Both the position numbers and the translations under genes were made by a program. From positions 1 to 35,988 of the forward strand of contig NZ_SUEO01000015.1 in NCBI RefSeq assembly GCF_004962925.1: a stretch of 35,988 nucleotides of DNA, in the 5' to 3' direction. The notes under the pieces were generated by a model that saw only the letters and a list, made by a program, of their open reading frames with translations, made no database searches and had not been told where the DNA came from. Of the stretch, positions 8,585-20,458 are shown piece by piece. This DNA is from Mesorhizobium sp. (GTDB lineage Bacteria > Pseudomonadota > Alphaproteobacteria > Rhizobiales > Rhizobiaceae). Every line of letters starts with the position of its first letter. Position 1 is the first letter of the stretch.

Positions 8585-9307
8585 ATGGCCCGCATCATCG
8601 AACTCCTTTCGCCGACGCCGCCTGGCTGGGGCGGAACGCTTCTGGTCGGACTGCTCCACTCGGTCGAGATCGCTGCCGGTGCGTTCGGTCTCGGCCTCGT
8701 GATCGGCATTTGCGGTGCGTATGGCAAGCTCTACGGCGGGCCCGTTGTGCGCGACCTGCTGGCGGTCTACACGACGATCGTCCGTGCCGTGCCGGAGCTG
8801 GTGCTGATCCTGCTGCTCTATTATGCCGGCACCGATTTGATCAACCAGCTGCTGACGGCAATGGGATATCAGCGCATTGATATCAGCGGGCTGGTGGCCG
8901 GCATTGCCGTGCTCGGCTTCGTCCAGGGCGCCTATTCGACCGAGGTGATGCGCGGCGCGATCCTTGCCATTCCGCAAGGCCAGATCGAGGCCGCAAGAGC
9001 CTTTGGCATGTCTCCCGGCCTCCTGCTGCGACGCATCACGCTGCCGGCGATGCTGCCCTTCGCTATACCAGGCCTTGCCAATCTCTGGCTGATCGCCACC
9101 AAGGACACCGCCCTGTTGGCGGTGGTCGGCTTCTACGAACTGACGTTGGCCACGCGGCAAGCGGCCGGCGTAACCAAAGCCTATCTTACATTCTTCCTCG
9201 CCGCAGGCGCGATCTATCTTCTGTTGACGCTGGTCTCCAATCTGATCATCGGCCGCATCGAGGTCCGGGCTCGGCGCGGCATGCCCTCCCTCAAGGAGGC
9301 GCGTTGA
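8585..9307 (+). CDS. Amino-acid ABC transporter permease (first of two)
   Basis: The 240-residue protein is a hydrophobic inner-membrane protein of the HisM/HisQ type, with about five membrane spans. The cytoplasmic coupling loop reads EAARAFGMSPGLLLRRITLPAMLP, the EAA motif that contacts the ATPase. It forms a heterodimeric channel with the next gene. The ATG at 8585 has no obvious ribosome binding site. The same frame stays open upstream through the spacer, and a CTG at 8558 preceded by a GGGGG run at 8548-8552 could add nine residues (LIDAFLPAS). The stop overlaps the next start (TGATG at 9305-9309), so the two permeases are translationally coupled. Confidence 0.9.
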   Translation: MARIIELLSPTPPGWGGTLLVGLLHSVEIAAGAFGLGLVIGICGAYGKLYGGPVVRDLLAVYTTIVRAVPELVLILLLYYAGTDLINQLLTAMGYQRIDISGLVAGIAVLGFVQGAYSTEVMRGAILAIPQGQIEAARAFGMSPGLLLRRITLPAMLPFAIPGLANLWLIATKDTALLAVVGFYELTLATRQAAGVTKAYLTFFLAAGAIYLLLTLVSNLIIGRIEVRARRGMPSLKEAR

Positions 9308-10113
9308 TGGCTGGCGAAGCGATCATCGTCAATGTTGCCCGCGCGTCGCTGTGGCTGCAGCCGCACCGCATCATGCTGATCCTGATCGGGCTGGCGCTGG
9401 TTCTGGCCGCCGCCTTCTTCATGCGCTGGGACTGGCTGCCGCAATATTACCAGATGGGATTGCTCGGCATCTGGCGCACGCTATGGATTCTCGCCGTCAC
9501 CTGTACACTGGGCTTCCTGTTCGCCGTGCCGCTCGGGCTTGCGCAGGCTGCCGGCCCTTTCTGGCTCGCGGCGCCCGCGAAGGCTTTCTGCACCGTCATC
9601 AGGGGAACACCGCTGCTGCTGCAGCTCTGGCTGCTCTACTATGGGCTCGGCTCGCTGTTTCCGCAGTACCCATGGATCCGCGAGTCATGGATGTGGCCGT
9701 ATCTCAGGCAGGCGTGGCCCTACGGCGTCCTGGCGCTGACCTTGTCCTTCGCCGGCTACGAGGGCGAGGTGATGCGGGGCGCCTTTGCCGGGGTGCCGAA
9801 AGGGCAGTTGGAAGCGGCGCGCGCCTTCGGCATGAGCCGCTGGAAGATCCTCCGGCGGATCTGGCTGCCGCAAGCCTTCTACCGGGCGCTGCCGACGCTG
9901 ACCGGCGAAACCGTGCTGCAGCTGAAATCGACGCCGCTGGTGGCGACCATCAGCGTGATCGACATATTCGCCGTCTCTTCCAAGGTGCGGCAGAGCACTT
10001 TCCTCACCTATGAACCCTTGCTGCTCCTGGCGTTGATCTATATGGCGATCACCGGCATCCTGGTCTTCGCCCTCGGCAAGATCGAGGCGCGGATCCCGAA
10101 CAAGATCGGTTAA
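9307..10113 (+). CDS. Amino-acid ABC transporter permease (second of two)
   Basis: The 268-residue inner-membrane protein starts at the ATG at 9307, which overlaps the previous stop by one base and has a strong AAGGAGG site inside the upstream gene (near 9294-9300). The coupling loop EAARAFGMSRWKILRRIWLPQAF marks it as the second HisM-like subunit. It is about 28 residues longer than its partner owing to an N-terminal extension with an extra hydrophobic stretch (residues about 22-40). Together with the ATPase and binding protein it completes a four-part importer. It is followed by a 130-bp spacer that contains a pyrimidine tandem repeat, then the Ldh2-type dehydrogenase gene. Confidence 0.9.
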   Translation: MAGEAIIVNVARASLWLQPHRIMLILIGLALVLAAAFFMRWDWLPQYYQMGLLGIWRTLWILAVTCTLGFLFAVPLGLAQAAGPFWLAAPAKAFCTVIRGTPLLLQLWLLYYGLGSLFPQYPWIRESWMWPYLRQAWPYGVLALTLSFAGYEGEVMRGAFAGVPKGQLEAARAFGMSRWKILRRIWLPQAFYRALPTLTGETVLQLKSTPLVATISVIDIFAVSSKVRQSTFLTYEPLLLLALIYMAITGILVFALGKIEARIPNKIG

Positions 10114-10116
10114 ATT

Positions 10117-10229
10117 AGTAGGGGAGTAGGGCCAGCCACTATTCACATACACATTTCCATCCCATTCGCATTCACTGCTCACTATTCCCCTATTCCCTTA
10201 CTCCCCTACTCCCTTACTCCCCTACTCCC
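10117..10229 (+). repeat. Perfect 16-bp pyrimidine-rich tandem repeat with an upstream purine-rich complementary copy
   Basis: TTACTCCCCTACTCCC is present twice in perfect tandem (10198-10213 and 10214-10229), preceded by a degenerate copy at about 10181-10197. Upstream, AGTAGGGGAGT at 10117-10127 is the exact complement of ACTCCCCTACT, which occurs inside both copies (10200-10210 and 10216-10226). The transcript could therefore fold in two alternative registers, ending close to the start of the downstream dehydrogenase gene at 10244. The stretch is very different in composition from its surroundings. Confidence 0.85.
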
Positions 10230-10243
10230 TTAGGATCGCTACG

Positions 10244-11245
10244 ATGCAACTCAGTCTCGACCAGGCGACAGGGCTGTGCCGGATGGCGGCGCTCGGCGCC
10301 GGTGCCAATGAAGAAGCGGCACAGTCGCTCGCAGCCTCCATCGTAGCGGCCGAGGCGGAGGGGCTGTCCACGGTCGGGCTGTCGCATTTCATCGACTATC
10401 TCGAAGCGCTGGAGGCCGGCCGCATCGACGGCAAAGCCGAGCCGGTCATCACCAGGCCGGCTTTGGCGATCTATCTCTCCGACGCGCGTGGCGGTCTGGC
10501 GCATACCGGCTTCGACCGCACGATCGACGGTCTCGCCAAGGCGGCGCGCCTGTTCGGCGTTGCCATCTTTTCGCAGAAGAACGCCTATACATGCGGCGCA
10601 CTCGGCTATTTCACCGGGCGGCTGGCCGCGCAGGGGCTGGTGTCCTTCGCTGCGACCAACGGACCGGCCGTGCTTGCCGGCTCGGGCTCGGTCAAGCCGG
10701 TCTACTGCACCAACCCGATGTCCTTCGCCGCGCCCGCCGCCGACGGAGCGCCGCTGGTCATCGACCAATCGTCGAGCGCCACGGCTTTCGTCAACATCCG
10801 CAAGGCGGCCGAGGAGGGCAAGAAAATTCCCGAAGGCTGGGCCTTGGACGTCAGCGGCAACCCAACCACCGATCCCGCCGCCGCCATGAAAGGCGCGATG
10901 CTTGCCTTCGGTGGCCAGCGCGGCGCCAACATAGCGCTCATGGTCGAAGTGCTGGCGGCGGGCCTGTCGGGCGCCAACTGGTCGCTCGATGCACCATGGT
11001 TCACCGATGGACCGGACAGCCCGGGAACCGGCCTCTTCGTGCTGGCCGTCGAACCCAAGCTGCTCGATCCGGATTTCGAGAAGCGCATGAAGGACCAGCT
11101 CGACCGGTTGCGCCGCCGCTACGGCGTGCATGTGCCCGGCCGCGCCCGCGCCGAAGCGGCGGAGAAGGCGGCGGCACGGGGCATAACGGCGCCCAAGGCC
11201 GTGGTCCAACGTATCTCCGAATTCGCCGCCCGGTATTCTTCCTAA
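10244..11245 (+). CDS. Ldh2/malate-lactate dehydrogenase family oxidoreductase
   Basis: The 333-residue protein belongs to the NAD(P)-dependent Ldh2 family, unrelated to classical lactate dehydrogenase. Signs are VGLSHFIDYLEAL near 44-55 (His48 at the usual proton-donor position), the TNPMSFAAP segment from about 156, and the C-terminal G-T-G-L-F-V-L-A-V-E strand. Members reduce 2-oxo acids or cyclic imines such as delta1-pyrroline-2-carboxylate and delta1-piperideine-2-carboxylate. The position often held by a second histidine (NxxHFG) reads NAYTCG here (Thr116), suggesting a distinct substrate. It is downstream of the ABC transporter on the same strand, separated by the pyrimidine repeat, so it may act on a breakdown product of the imported compound. 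This functional link is inference. Confidence 0.8.
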   Translation: MQLSLDQATGLCRMAALGAGANEEAAQSLAASIVAAEAEGLSTVGLSHFIDYLEALEAGRIDGKAEPVITRPALAIYLSDARGGLAHTGFDRTIDGLAKAARLFGVAIFSQKNAYTCGALGYFTGRLAAQGLVSFAATNGPAVLAGSGSVKPVYCTNPMSFAAPAADGAPLVIDQSSSATAFVNIRKAAEEGKKIPEGWALDVSGNPTTDPAAAMKGAMLAFGGQRGANIALMVEVLAAGLSGANWSLDAPWFTDGPDSPGTGLFVLAVEPKLLDPDFEKRMKDQLDRLRRRYGVHVPGRARAEAAEKAAARGITAPKAVVQRISEFAARYSS

Positions 11246-11449
11246 AAAGTTTGTCTGCGATTTTTTTCGCCGTCGTTGAACCTTTTTGCGCGGTGCCGCG
11301 ACCAATGCCTGTCCGGGGTGGGGTTTGCCCGGGCGGTGACATCCGGTCGAATGTGTCCGGGGCTGGGGCGGGCGTCTCACGCCGTCCTGATACCGTCTCA
11401 GGTCAGGCCGCCTCGTCGGACCCTGACGCCGACCATGGAAGTCACCCGG

Positions 11450-11473
11450 AAAACCCCGCTTCGGCTGGGTTTT
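11450..11473 (+). terminator. Terminator-like hairpin after the Ldh2-type gene
   Basis: AAAACCC at 11450-11456 pairs with GGGTTTT at 11467-11473 around a GC-TTCG-GC tip with one C/T mismatch; a T- and C-rich stretch follows. It lies 204 bp after the stop and in the middle of a 341-bp spacer (11246-11586). The rest of the spacer shows no gene. Near its end an inverted repeat GGTCAA (11514-11519) / TTGACC (11537-11542) lies about 45 bp before the DoxX start and could be an operator. Confidence 0.5.
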
Positions 11474-11586
11474 CTGCGTTCTTTCGTATCTGATAAGTTA
11501 ACCTGCCTGTTTTGGTCAACTTTTGTTCATTTGACTTTGACCGAGGTGGTCGGGTGTTTGCGCGGAGCAGCAAAAGAGGAGCCTCG

Positions 11587-12039
11587 ATGTCCGCAAGCAC
11601 CGGCAATTCCAGCACAAGCCTTTTCGTCCCAGCCCTTGGCGGCCTCTATGCGGCGTTGCACACCGCCTCCGAAACTATCCTGCGTGCCGTGGCCGGCATC
11701 TTCCTCACCATCCATGGCTCGCATAAGATCACCGATCCGTTCGGCGCCGCCGAGATGGTCGAAGGCCTCGGCTTCTATCCCGGCGCATTTTGGTCCCTTC
11801 TCTTGGCATGCACCGAGTTCTTCGGCGGCATCTTCATCGCCATCGGCCTGTTGACCCGCCCGGCCGCCTTCGCCGGAATGTTCGTGCTTCTGGTGACGGT
11901 GTGGTTCCACTGGGTCACCATGGGCCAGGGTTTTTCCGGCGCCGAAAAGTCGCTGCTGTGGGCGGCAATCCTGTTCTTCTTCGTCATCCGCGGCGGCAAC
12001 CGCCAATCGGTCGACGCACGCATCGGCAGGGCGTTCTGA
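11587..12039 (+). CDS. DoxX family membrane protein
   Basis: The 150-residue inner-membrane protein has four hydrophobic segments and the DoxX pattern: LRxxxGIFLTIHGSHKI, then a glutamate-containing segment TEFFGGIFIAIGLLTRPAA, then VxVWFHWxxMGQGFSGAEKSLLWAAIL. The ATG at 11587 has AGAGGAG about ten bases upstream; upstream in-frame ATG codons lack one. DoxX proteins have been linked to terminal oxidases, thiosulfate oxidation or redox stress in different bacteria, but the role of this branch is not settled. It precedes the NDUFA9-like gene by 133 bp on the same strand. Confidence 0.85.
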   Translation: MSASTGNSSTSLFVPALGGLYAALHTASETILRAVAGIFLTIHGSHKITDPFGAAEMVEGLGFYPGAFWSLLLACTEFFGGIFIAIGLLTRPAAFAGMFVLLVTVWFHWVTMGQGFSGAEKSLLWAAILFFFVIRGGNRQSVDARIGRAF

Positions 12040-12122
12040 ACCAGCCGAAACAGAGGCATCGGCGTCAACGATCGCCCTTTGCCTTTGGCGCGAAACGGAC
12101 TATGAAACGGCTTCAGCCTAGC

Positions 12123-12153
12123 CCCAGTAGATCTGGGCCCCAGTAAATCTGGA
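12123..12153 (+). repeat. Two tandem near-palindromes (CCCAGTARATCTGGR) upstream of the NDUFA9-like gene
   Basis: CCCAGTAGATCTGGG at 12123-12137 and CCCAGTAAATCTGGA at 12139-12153 are 15-bp near-palindromes repeated with a 16-bp period, ending 19 bp before the ATG at 12173. The arrangement resembles a double operator or two small stem-loops in the leader. No known regulator site was recognised. Confidence 0.7.
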
Positions 12154-12172
12154 AAGCGCGCCGGAGCCAGCA

Positions 12173-13147
12173 ATGACCGAAATCCTGCAGACCCCAAAGC
12201 TCGTCGTCGTGTTTGGCGGTTCCGGCTTTGTCGGCCGCCACGTGGTGCGGGCACTGGCCAGGCGCGGTTATCGCATCAGGGTCGCCTGCCGCCGGCCTGA
12301 TCTCGCCGGCCATCTGCAGCCGCTCGGCAATGTCGGCCAGATCCAGCCGGTGCAGGCCAATGTTCGCGTGCGCTGGTCGGTCGACCGCGCCGTGCAGGGC
12401 GCCGACCATGTCGTCAACCTGGTGGCGATCCTGCATGAGAGCGGCCGGCAGAAATTCACGTCCGTCCACGAGTTCGGCACCCGCGCGGTCGCCGAAGCGG
12501 CGCGCGCCGTCGGCGCCGGCCTCACCCACATCTCGGCGCTGGGCGCCGATCTGAACGCGCAATCGGACTATGCGCGCACCAAAGCGCTCGGTGAAAAAGC
12601 TGTCCTGGAAACCATTGGCGATGCCGTCATCTTGCGGCCGTCGATCAATTTCGGGCCGGAGGACAGCTTCTTCAACCGCTTCGCCAATATGGCGCGATAC
12701 TCGCCGGTGCTGCCGCTAATCGGCGGCGGGCAGACCAAATTCCAGCCGGTCTATGTCGGTGATGTCGCCGAAGCGGTGGCGCGCTCGGTCGACGGCAAAG
12801 TCCAGGGCGGCCGGATCTACGAGCTTGGCGGACCGCAGGTGCTCACCTTCAAGGAATGCATGCAGGAAATGCTTGCGATGGTCGACCGCAAGCGGCTTCT
12901 GGTGTCGGTACCGTGGTGGGTGGCGAACATGCAGGCATCGATCCTCGGGCTTTTGCCCAATCCGCTGCTGACCAAGGATCAGGTCCTGCAGTTGCGCGAG
13001 CATAACATCGTGTCGGACGCGGCCATCAGGGACAACAGGACGCTCGCCGGCCTCGGCATCCAGCCACAGTCGATCGGCAGCATCCTGCCGAGCTATCTCT
13101 GGCGCTACCGCGCCGCCGGCCAATTCCAGCGCAAGACGGCAGCCTAA
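12173..13147 (+). CDS. Complex I NDUFA9-like NAD(P)-binding protein (extended-SDR fold)
   Basis: The 324-residue protein has an N-terminal nucleotide-binding GGSGFVG (15-21), VNLVAILHESG, and a YARTKALGEKAV segment with the SDR tyrosine and lysine. The C-terminal part (FQPVYVGDVAEAVARSV, GGPQVLTFKECM) is typical of bacterial relatives of NDUFA9, an accessory subunit of respiratory complex I. In alphaproteobacteria this protein binds NADPH and is thought to support complex I assembly or stability. The ATG at 12173 has a GGAG site. Tandem palindromes lie just upstream and the DoxX gene before that. The 3' end converges on the P450 gene with a 21-bp gap; a 6-bp GGCGCT/AGCGCC stem (13161-13179) lies there. 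Confidence 0.85.
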   Translation: MTEILQTPKLVVVFGGSGFVGRHVVRALARRGYRIRVACRRPDLAGHLQPLGNVGQIQPVQANVRVRWSVDRAVQGADHVVNLVAILHESGRQKFTSVHEFGTRAVAEAARAVGAGLTHISALGADLNAQSDYARTKALGEKAVLETIGDAVILRPSINFGPEDSFFNRFANMARYSPVLPLIGGGQTKFQPVYVGDVAEAVARSVDGKVQGGRIYELGGPQVLTFKECMQEMLAMVDRKRLLVSVPWWVANMQASILGLLPNPLLTKDQVLQLREHNIVSDAAIRDNRTLAGLGIQPQSIGSILPSYLWRYRAAGQFQRKTAA

Positions 13148-13168
13148 CACCAGCCAATCAGGCGCTCA

Positions 13169-17357
<4,189 letters not shown>

Positions 17358-17358
17358 G

Positions 17359-17392
17359 GTGTTGGCGTGCTCTGGCGCGCCAACACGTTTTT
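17359..17392 (+). terminator. Rho-independent terminator of gyrB
   Basis: GTGTTGGCG at 17359-17367 pairs with CGCCAACAC at 17378-17386, followed by G and a run of five T (17388-17392). It begins two bases after the gyrB stop. Confidence 0.88.
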
Positions 17393-17408
17393 ACGCTTTG
17401 GATCGTTT

Positions 17409-18911
17409 CTATGCTTGGGGGTCCATCGTCGGCGCTGCCTGACTTGGCTCGAATTTGCGGCCGAGGTCGACGGCGTCGCGCAACACGTCAATATGCGAGC
17501 GCGGCGTGCCGGCGGCTGCGGCGATCTCGACACCGGTAGCCTTCAGCGACCAGTAGAGCCTGTGCGTGAAGATGCGGCCAAGCGAACTGCGCAGCTCGAC
17601 CTGAATGTTCTCCACGCCGGGGCCGAAATTTTCTGCCATCGGTCCCGAGATCGGGTCGCCCGTCAGCCAGCCATTGCCCCGGTCGAAGATGTTGGTCCAA
17701 CGCGTCGCTGCAAACACCGCGCCATGATGCACCGCCCGCTGTGGCTTGCCCGAACGGCTGCGCCCTTCCTGGTAGAGGACGGTTCCACCGGCCGCCGTCT
17801 CGGCGATCGGTGGACATGCCGAGAACAGCCGCTCAGCAATGCCGCGCCTGAATTCGGCGAGATTGTAGGTCACCAGAAATTCGCTGTGAGTCAGCGGACT
17901 GCCGAGCGTGACGAAATCGCTGATCTTCCACGGCAATGGATGATCGGCGTCCCTGGAGCGGAGCTCACGGTAGAGCTCCCATTGGGCGCGCCGGAATCCG
18001 GAAAAATCATCCAAGCTGTCGGGCCAAGCAGAAATATCGGCGTTGAGCAGGGTCTTGTCGACGGCGCGGATCGCTTTCAGCCTCGCCTTGTCGCGGACGG
18101 CTTCCAGCTTTCGGGGCCTGAAATCGGCCCACAATATCTGCAGCAGATCATAGGCGATGATTGATCCCAGGCTGTGCGAGACCAGCACGATCCGGTCGTA
18201 GGCATCGTCCATCATGAGACGCCTCAGCAGTGTCAGGCCACGGTCGCGGACAAGCGCGCGCTTCTCGACCGTTGCCGCTTCGGCACGCACATAGGCGGCC
18301 ACATCGCCGAAATAAGGCAGGCCAAACCGGTCCACCAACCAGATGACGAACGAGGCTAGGATCGTGACGAGCGTGCCCGTGGTCCAGGAAATATACCCTT
18401 GCGAGGCCGACATCGCGAGCACGAGCGCCGCGCACAGGACTGTTATGACGGCCAGAAGCGTGACGACATAGAGCCCGCGGGCATCGCGCGGAATGTCAGC
18501 GGGCTTGCGCCAGAGCAGATTTGTCACCCAGGCCGCAAGCCGGCCCCGCGTCGTGCCTTGGGTGATGTCGGCCCAATAAAGCTCGTAGAAATCGGTGCGG
18601 CGGCCATCGACATCGTAAGGGGTGGTGATCCGGCGAAGCTCGTGCGAGTTGGTCCGGCTGTCGGGCGTAATCCAGCTCTGGTTGATCTTCTCGCCGGCGG
18701 GCCCGCCCGGATCGGAGACACGGGCATAAAACGGCACTCGAGCGGGATCATGGCTCCAGACTGCCTGAACAAATTCCCTCAGCGTGCCCATGGGCCGCTG
18801 TTCGCCCATGCCATGCACGATCACCACAGCCTGACTAAGCTTGCGCGGCGCCTTATCCGGGGCCGGCGTACTGGCCGTGACCGGCGACGCAGCAGGATGA
18901 GGGTCGGACAC
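17409..18911 (-). CDS. Membrane-anchored alpha/beta-hydrolase-like protein of unknown function
   Basis: I chose the GTG at 18911 (product 500 residues) because GGAGG sits eight bases ahead of it; a longer frame to 18998 has no such site. Near the N terminus VVIVHGMGEQRP (29-40) looks like the oxyanion strand-loop of an alpha/beta hydrolase. Two probable membrane helices follow at about 147-168 and 177-193. Then IVLVSHSLGSIIAYDLL (241-257) gives a nucleophile elbow with Ser247, in which the first glycine of GxSxG is serine. A lipase or esterase-like activity is plausible but the substrate is unknown. The insertion of a membrane hairpin between the HGMGEQ loop and the nucleophile is unusual. 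It faces the gyrB terminator and lies downstream of pntB on the same strand, with a terminator between. Confidence 0.75.
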   Translation of the reverse strand: MSDPHPAASPVTASTPAPDKAPRKLSQAVVIVHGMGEQRPMGTLREFVQAVWSHDPARVPFYARVSDPGGPAGEKINQSWITPDSRTNSHELRRITTPYDVDGRRTDFYELYWADITQGTTRGRLAAWVTNLLWRKPADIPRDARGLYVVTLLAVITVLCAALVLAMSASQGYISWTTGTLVTILASFVIWLVDRFGLPYFGDVAAYVRAEAATVEKRALVRDRGLTLLRRLMMDDAYDRIVLVSHSLGSIIAYDLLQILWADFRPRKLEAVRDKARLKAIRAVDKTLLNADISAWPDSLDDFSGFRRAQWELYRELRSRDADHPLPWKISDFVTLGSPLTHSEFLVTYNLAEFRRGIAERLFSACPPIAETAAGGTVLYQEGRSRSGKPQRAVHHGAVFAATRWTNIFDRGNGWLTGDPISGPMAENFGPGVENIQVELRSSLGRIFTHRLYWSLKATGVEIAAAAGTPRSHIDVLRDAVDLGRKFEPSQAAPTMDPQA

Positions 18912-18995
18912 CAGTGCCTCCGTTGGTGCAAATCCCGTCCAGAAATTACCTATCGTAGCTCTGAAACCTGCATGAGAGCAAAGGATGCTCGGGTC

Positions 18996-19024
18996 CAAGA
19001 AAGAGCCCGGCCCGGAGCCGGGCT
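18996..19024 (-). terminator. Terminator of the transhydrogenase operon
   Basis: AGCCCGGC (19004-19011) and GCCGGGCT (19017-19024) form an 8-bp stem with a 5-nt loop. Read leftward, it is followed by CTTTCTTGG. It lies 30 bp after the pntB stop. Confidence 0.75.
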
Positions 19025-19054
19025 TCTTCAGCGTATCAGGGCCGCGAAGCCGGA

Positions 19055-20452
19055 TCAGTGATCCATGGCCTTGACGATCTCTTCGGTCATCTTCTTGGCG
19101 TCGCCGAGCAGCATCATGGTGCCGTCCTTGTAGAACAGCGTGTTGTCGATGCCGGCATAGCCGGAGCCGAGCGAGCGCTTGACGAACAGGCAGGTGCGAG
19201 CCTTGTCGACGTCGAGGATCGGCATGCCGTAGATCGGCGACGACTTGTCGTCGCGGGCGGATGGGTTGGTGACGTCATTGGCGCCGATGACATAGGCGAC
19301 ATCGGCCTGCGCGAATTCCGAGTTGATATCCTCGAGCTCGAACACCTCGTCGTAAGGCACGTTGGCTTCGGCCAGCAACACGTTCATGTGGCCTGGCATG
19401 CGGCCGGCGACCGGATGAATGGCGTATTTCACGTCGACACCGGCGGCCTTGAGCTTGTCGGCCATCTCGCGCAGCGCATGCTGCGCCTGGGCGACCGCCA
19501 TGCCGTAGCCCGGCACGATGATGACCTTCTGCGCGTTCATCATCAGATAGGCGGCATCGTCGGCCGAGCCCTGCTTGACCGTGCGCTCGATGCCATCATC
19601 GGCAGTGGCGGAAGTCTCGCCGCCGAAACCGCCGAGGATGACCGAGATGAACGACCGGTTCATGCCCTTGCACATGATGTAGGACAGGATCGCGCCGGAG
19701 GAGCCGACCAGCGCGCCGGTGATGATCAGTGCCAGATTGCCGAGCGTGAAGCCGAGTGCCGCAGCCGCCCAGCCCGAATAGGAATTCAGCATCGAAACGA
19801 CCACCGGCATGTCGGCGCCGCCGATCGGAATGATGAGCAGGACGCCAAGAACAAGCGATGCCGCCACGATCAGCCAGAACACCAGCTTGGACTCGCTGGT
19901 GACCAGCAGGACGATCAGCACGACCAGCGCGATGCCAAGCGCCGCGTTGATGAAGTGGCGGCCGCCGATCATGATCGGCTTGCCCGACATGCGGCCGTCG
20001 AGCTTGAGGAAGGCGATGACCGAGCCGGTGAAGGTGATGGCGCCGATGGCGACGCCGAGGCTCATCTCGATCAGCGCCTGGGCATGGATATCGGCGACCG
20101 TGCCGATGCCGAAACTTTCCGGCGCATAGATGGCGGCGGCGGCCACCATGACGGCGGCAAGGCCGACCAGCGAGTGGAAGGCGGCGACCAATTGCGGCAT
20201 CGAGGTCATGGCGATGCGCCGGGCGGTGACCGCTCCGACGGAACCGCCGATCAAAAGACCGAGCAGAATGAGGCCGAAGCCGCCCGCCGAAGGGGTCGCC
20301 AGCGCCAACGTAGTGGCAATGGCGATGCCCATGCCGATCATGCCGTACATGTTGCCCTGACGGCTCGTGGTCGGGTGCGACAGGCCGCGCAATGCCAGGA
20401 TGAACAGGATGCCGGAGACCAGATAGAGGAAGGAGGCAAAGTTGGCGTTCAT
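19055..20452 (-). CDS. pntB: NAD(P) transhydrogenase subunit beta
   Basis: The 465-residue protein has a long N-terminal membrane part with many helices (LYLVSGILFILALRGLSHP onward, then GGFGLILLGLLIGGSVGAV). Its C-terminal NADP(H)-binding domain III has VPGYGMAVAQAQHALREM, HPVAGRMPGHMNVLLAEANVP and GANDVTNPSA, all diagnostic of PntB. The complex sits in the inner membrane and couples proton entry to hydride transfer from NADH to NADP+, supplying NADPH. The gene follows pntAB after a 6-bp gap, the last of a leftward operon ended by the hairpin at 18996-19024. Confidence 0.96.
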   Translation of the reverse strand: MNANFASFLYLVSGILFILALRGLSHPTTSRQGNMYGMIGMGIAIATTLALATPSAGGFGLILLGLLIGGSVGAVTARRIAMTSMPQLVAAFHSLVGLAAVMVAAAAIYAPESFGIGTVADIHAQALIEMSLGVAIGAITFTGSVIAFLKLDGRMSGKPIMIGGRHFINAALGIALVVLIVLLVTSESKLVFWLIVAASLVLGVLLIIPIGGADMPVVVSMLNSYSGWAAAALGFTLGNLALIITGALVGSSGAILSYIMCKGMNRSFISVILGGFGGETSATADDGIERTVKQGSADDAAYLMMNAQKVIIVPGYGMAVAQAQHALREMADKLKAAGVDVKYAIHPVAGRMPGHMNVLLAEANVPYDEVFELEDINSEFAQADVAYVIGANDVTNPSARDDKSSPIYGMPILDVDKARTCLFVKRSLGSGYAGIDNTLFYKDGTMMLLGDAKKMTEEIVKAMDH

Positions 20453-20458
20453 GTCGCT

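Noticed and set aside
10181..10231. A CRISPR array
   Set aside because: The 16-bp repeats are directly adjacent with no spacers, and no cas genes occur in the window.
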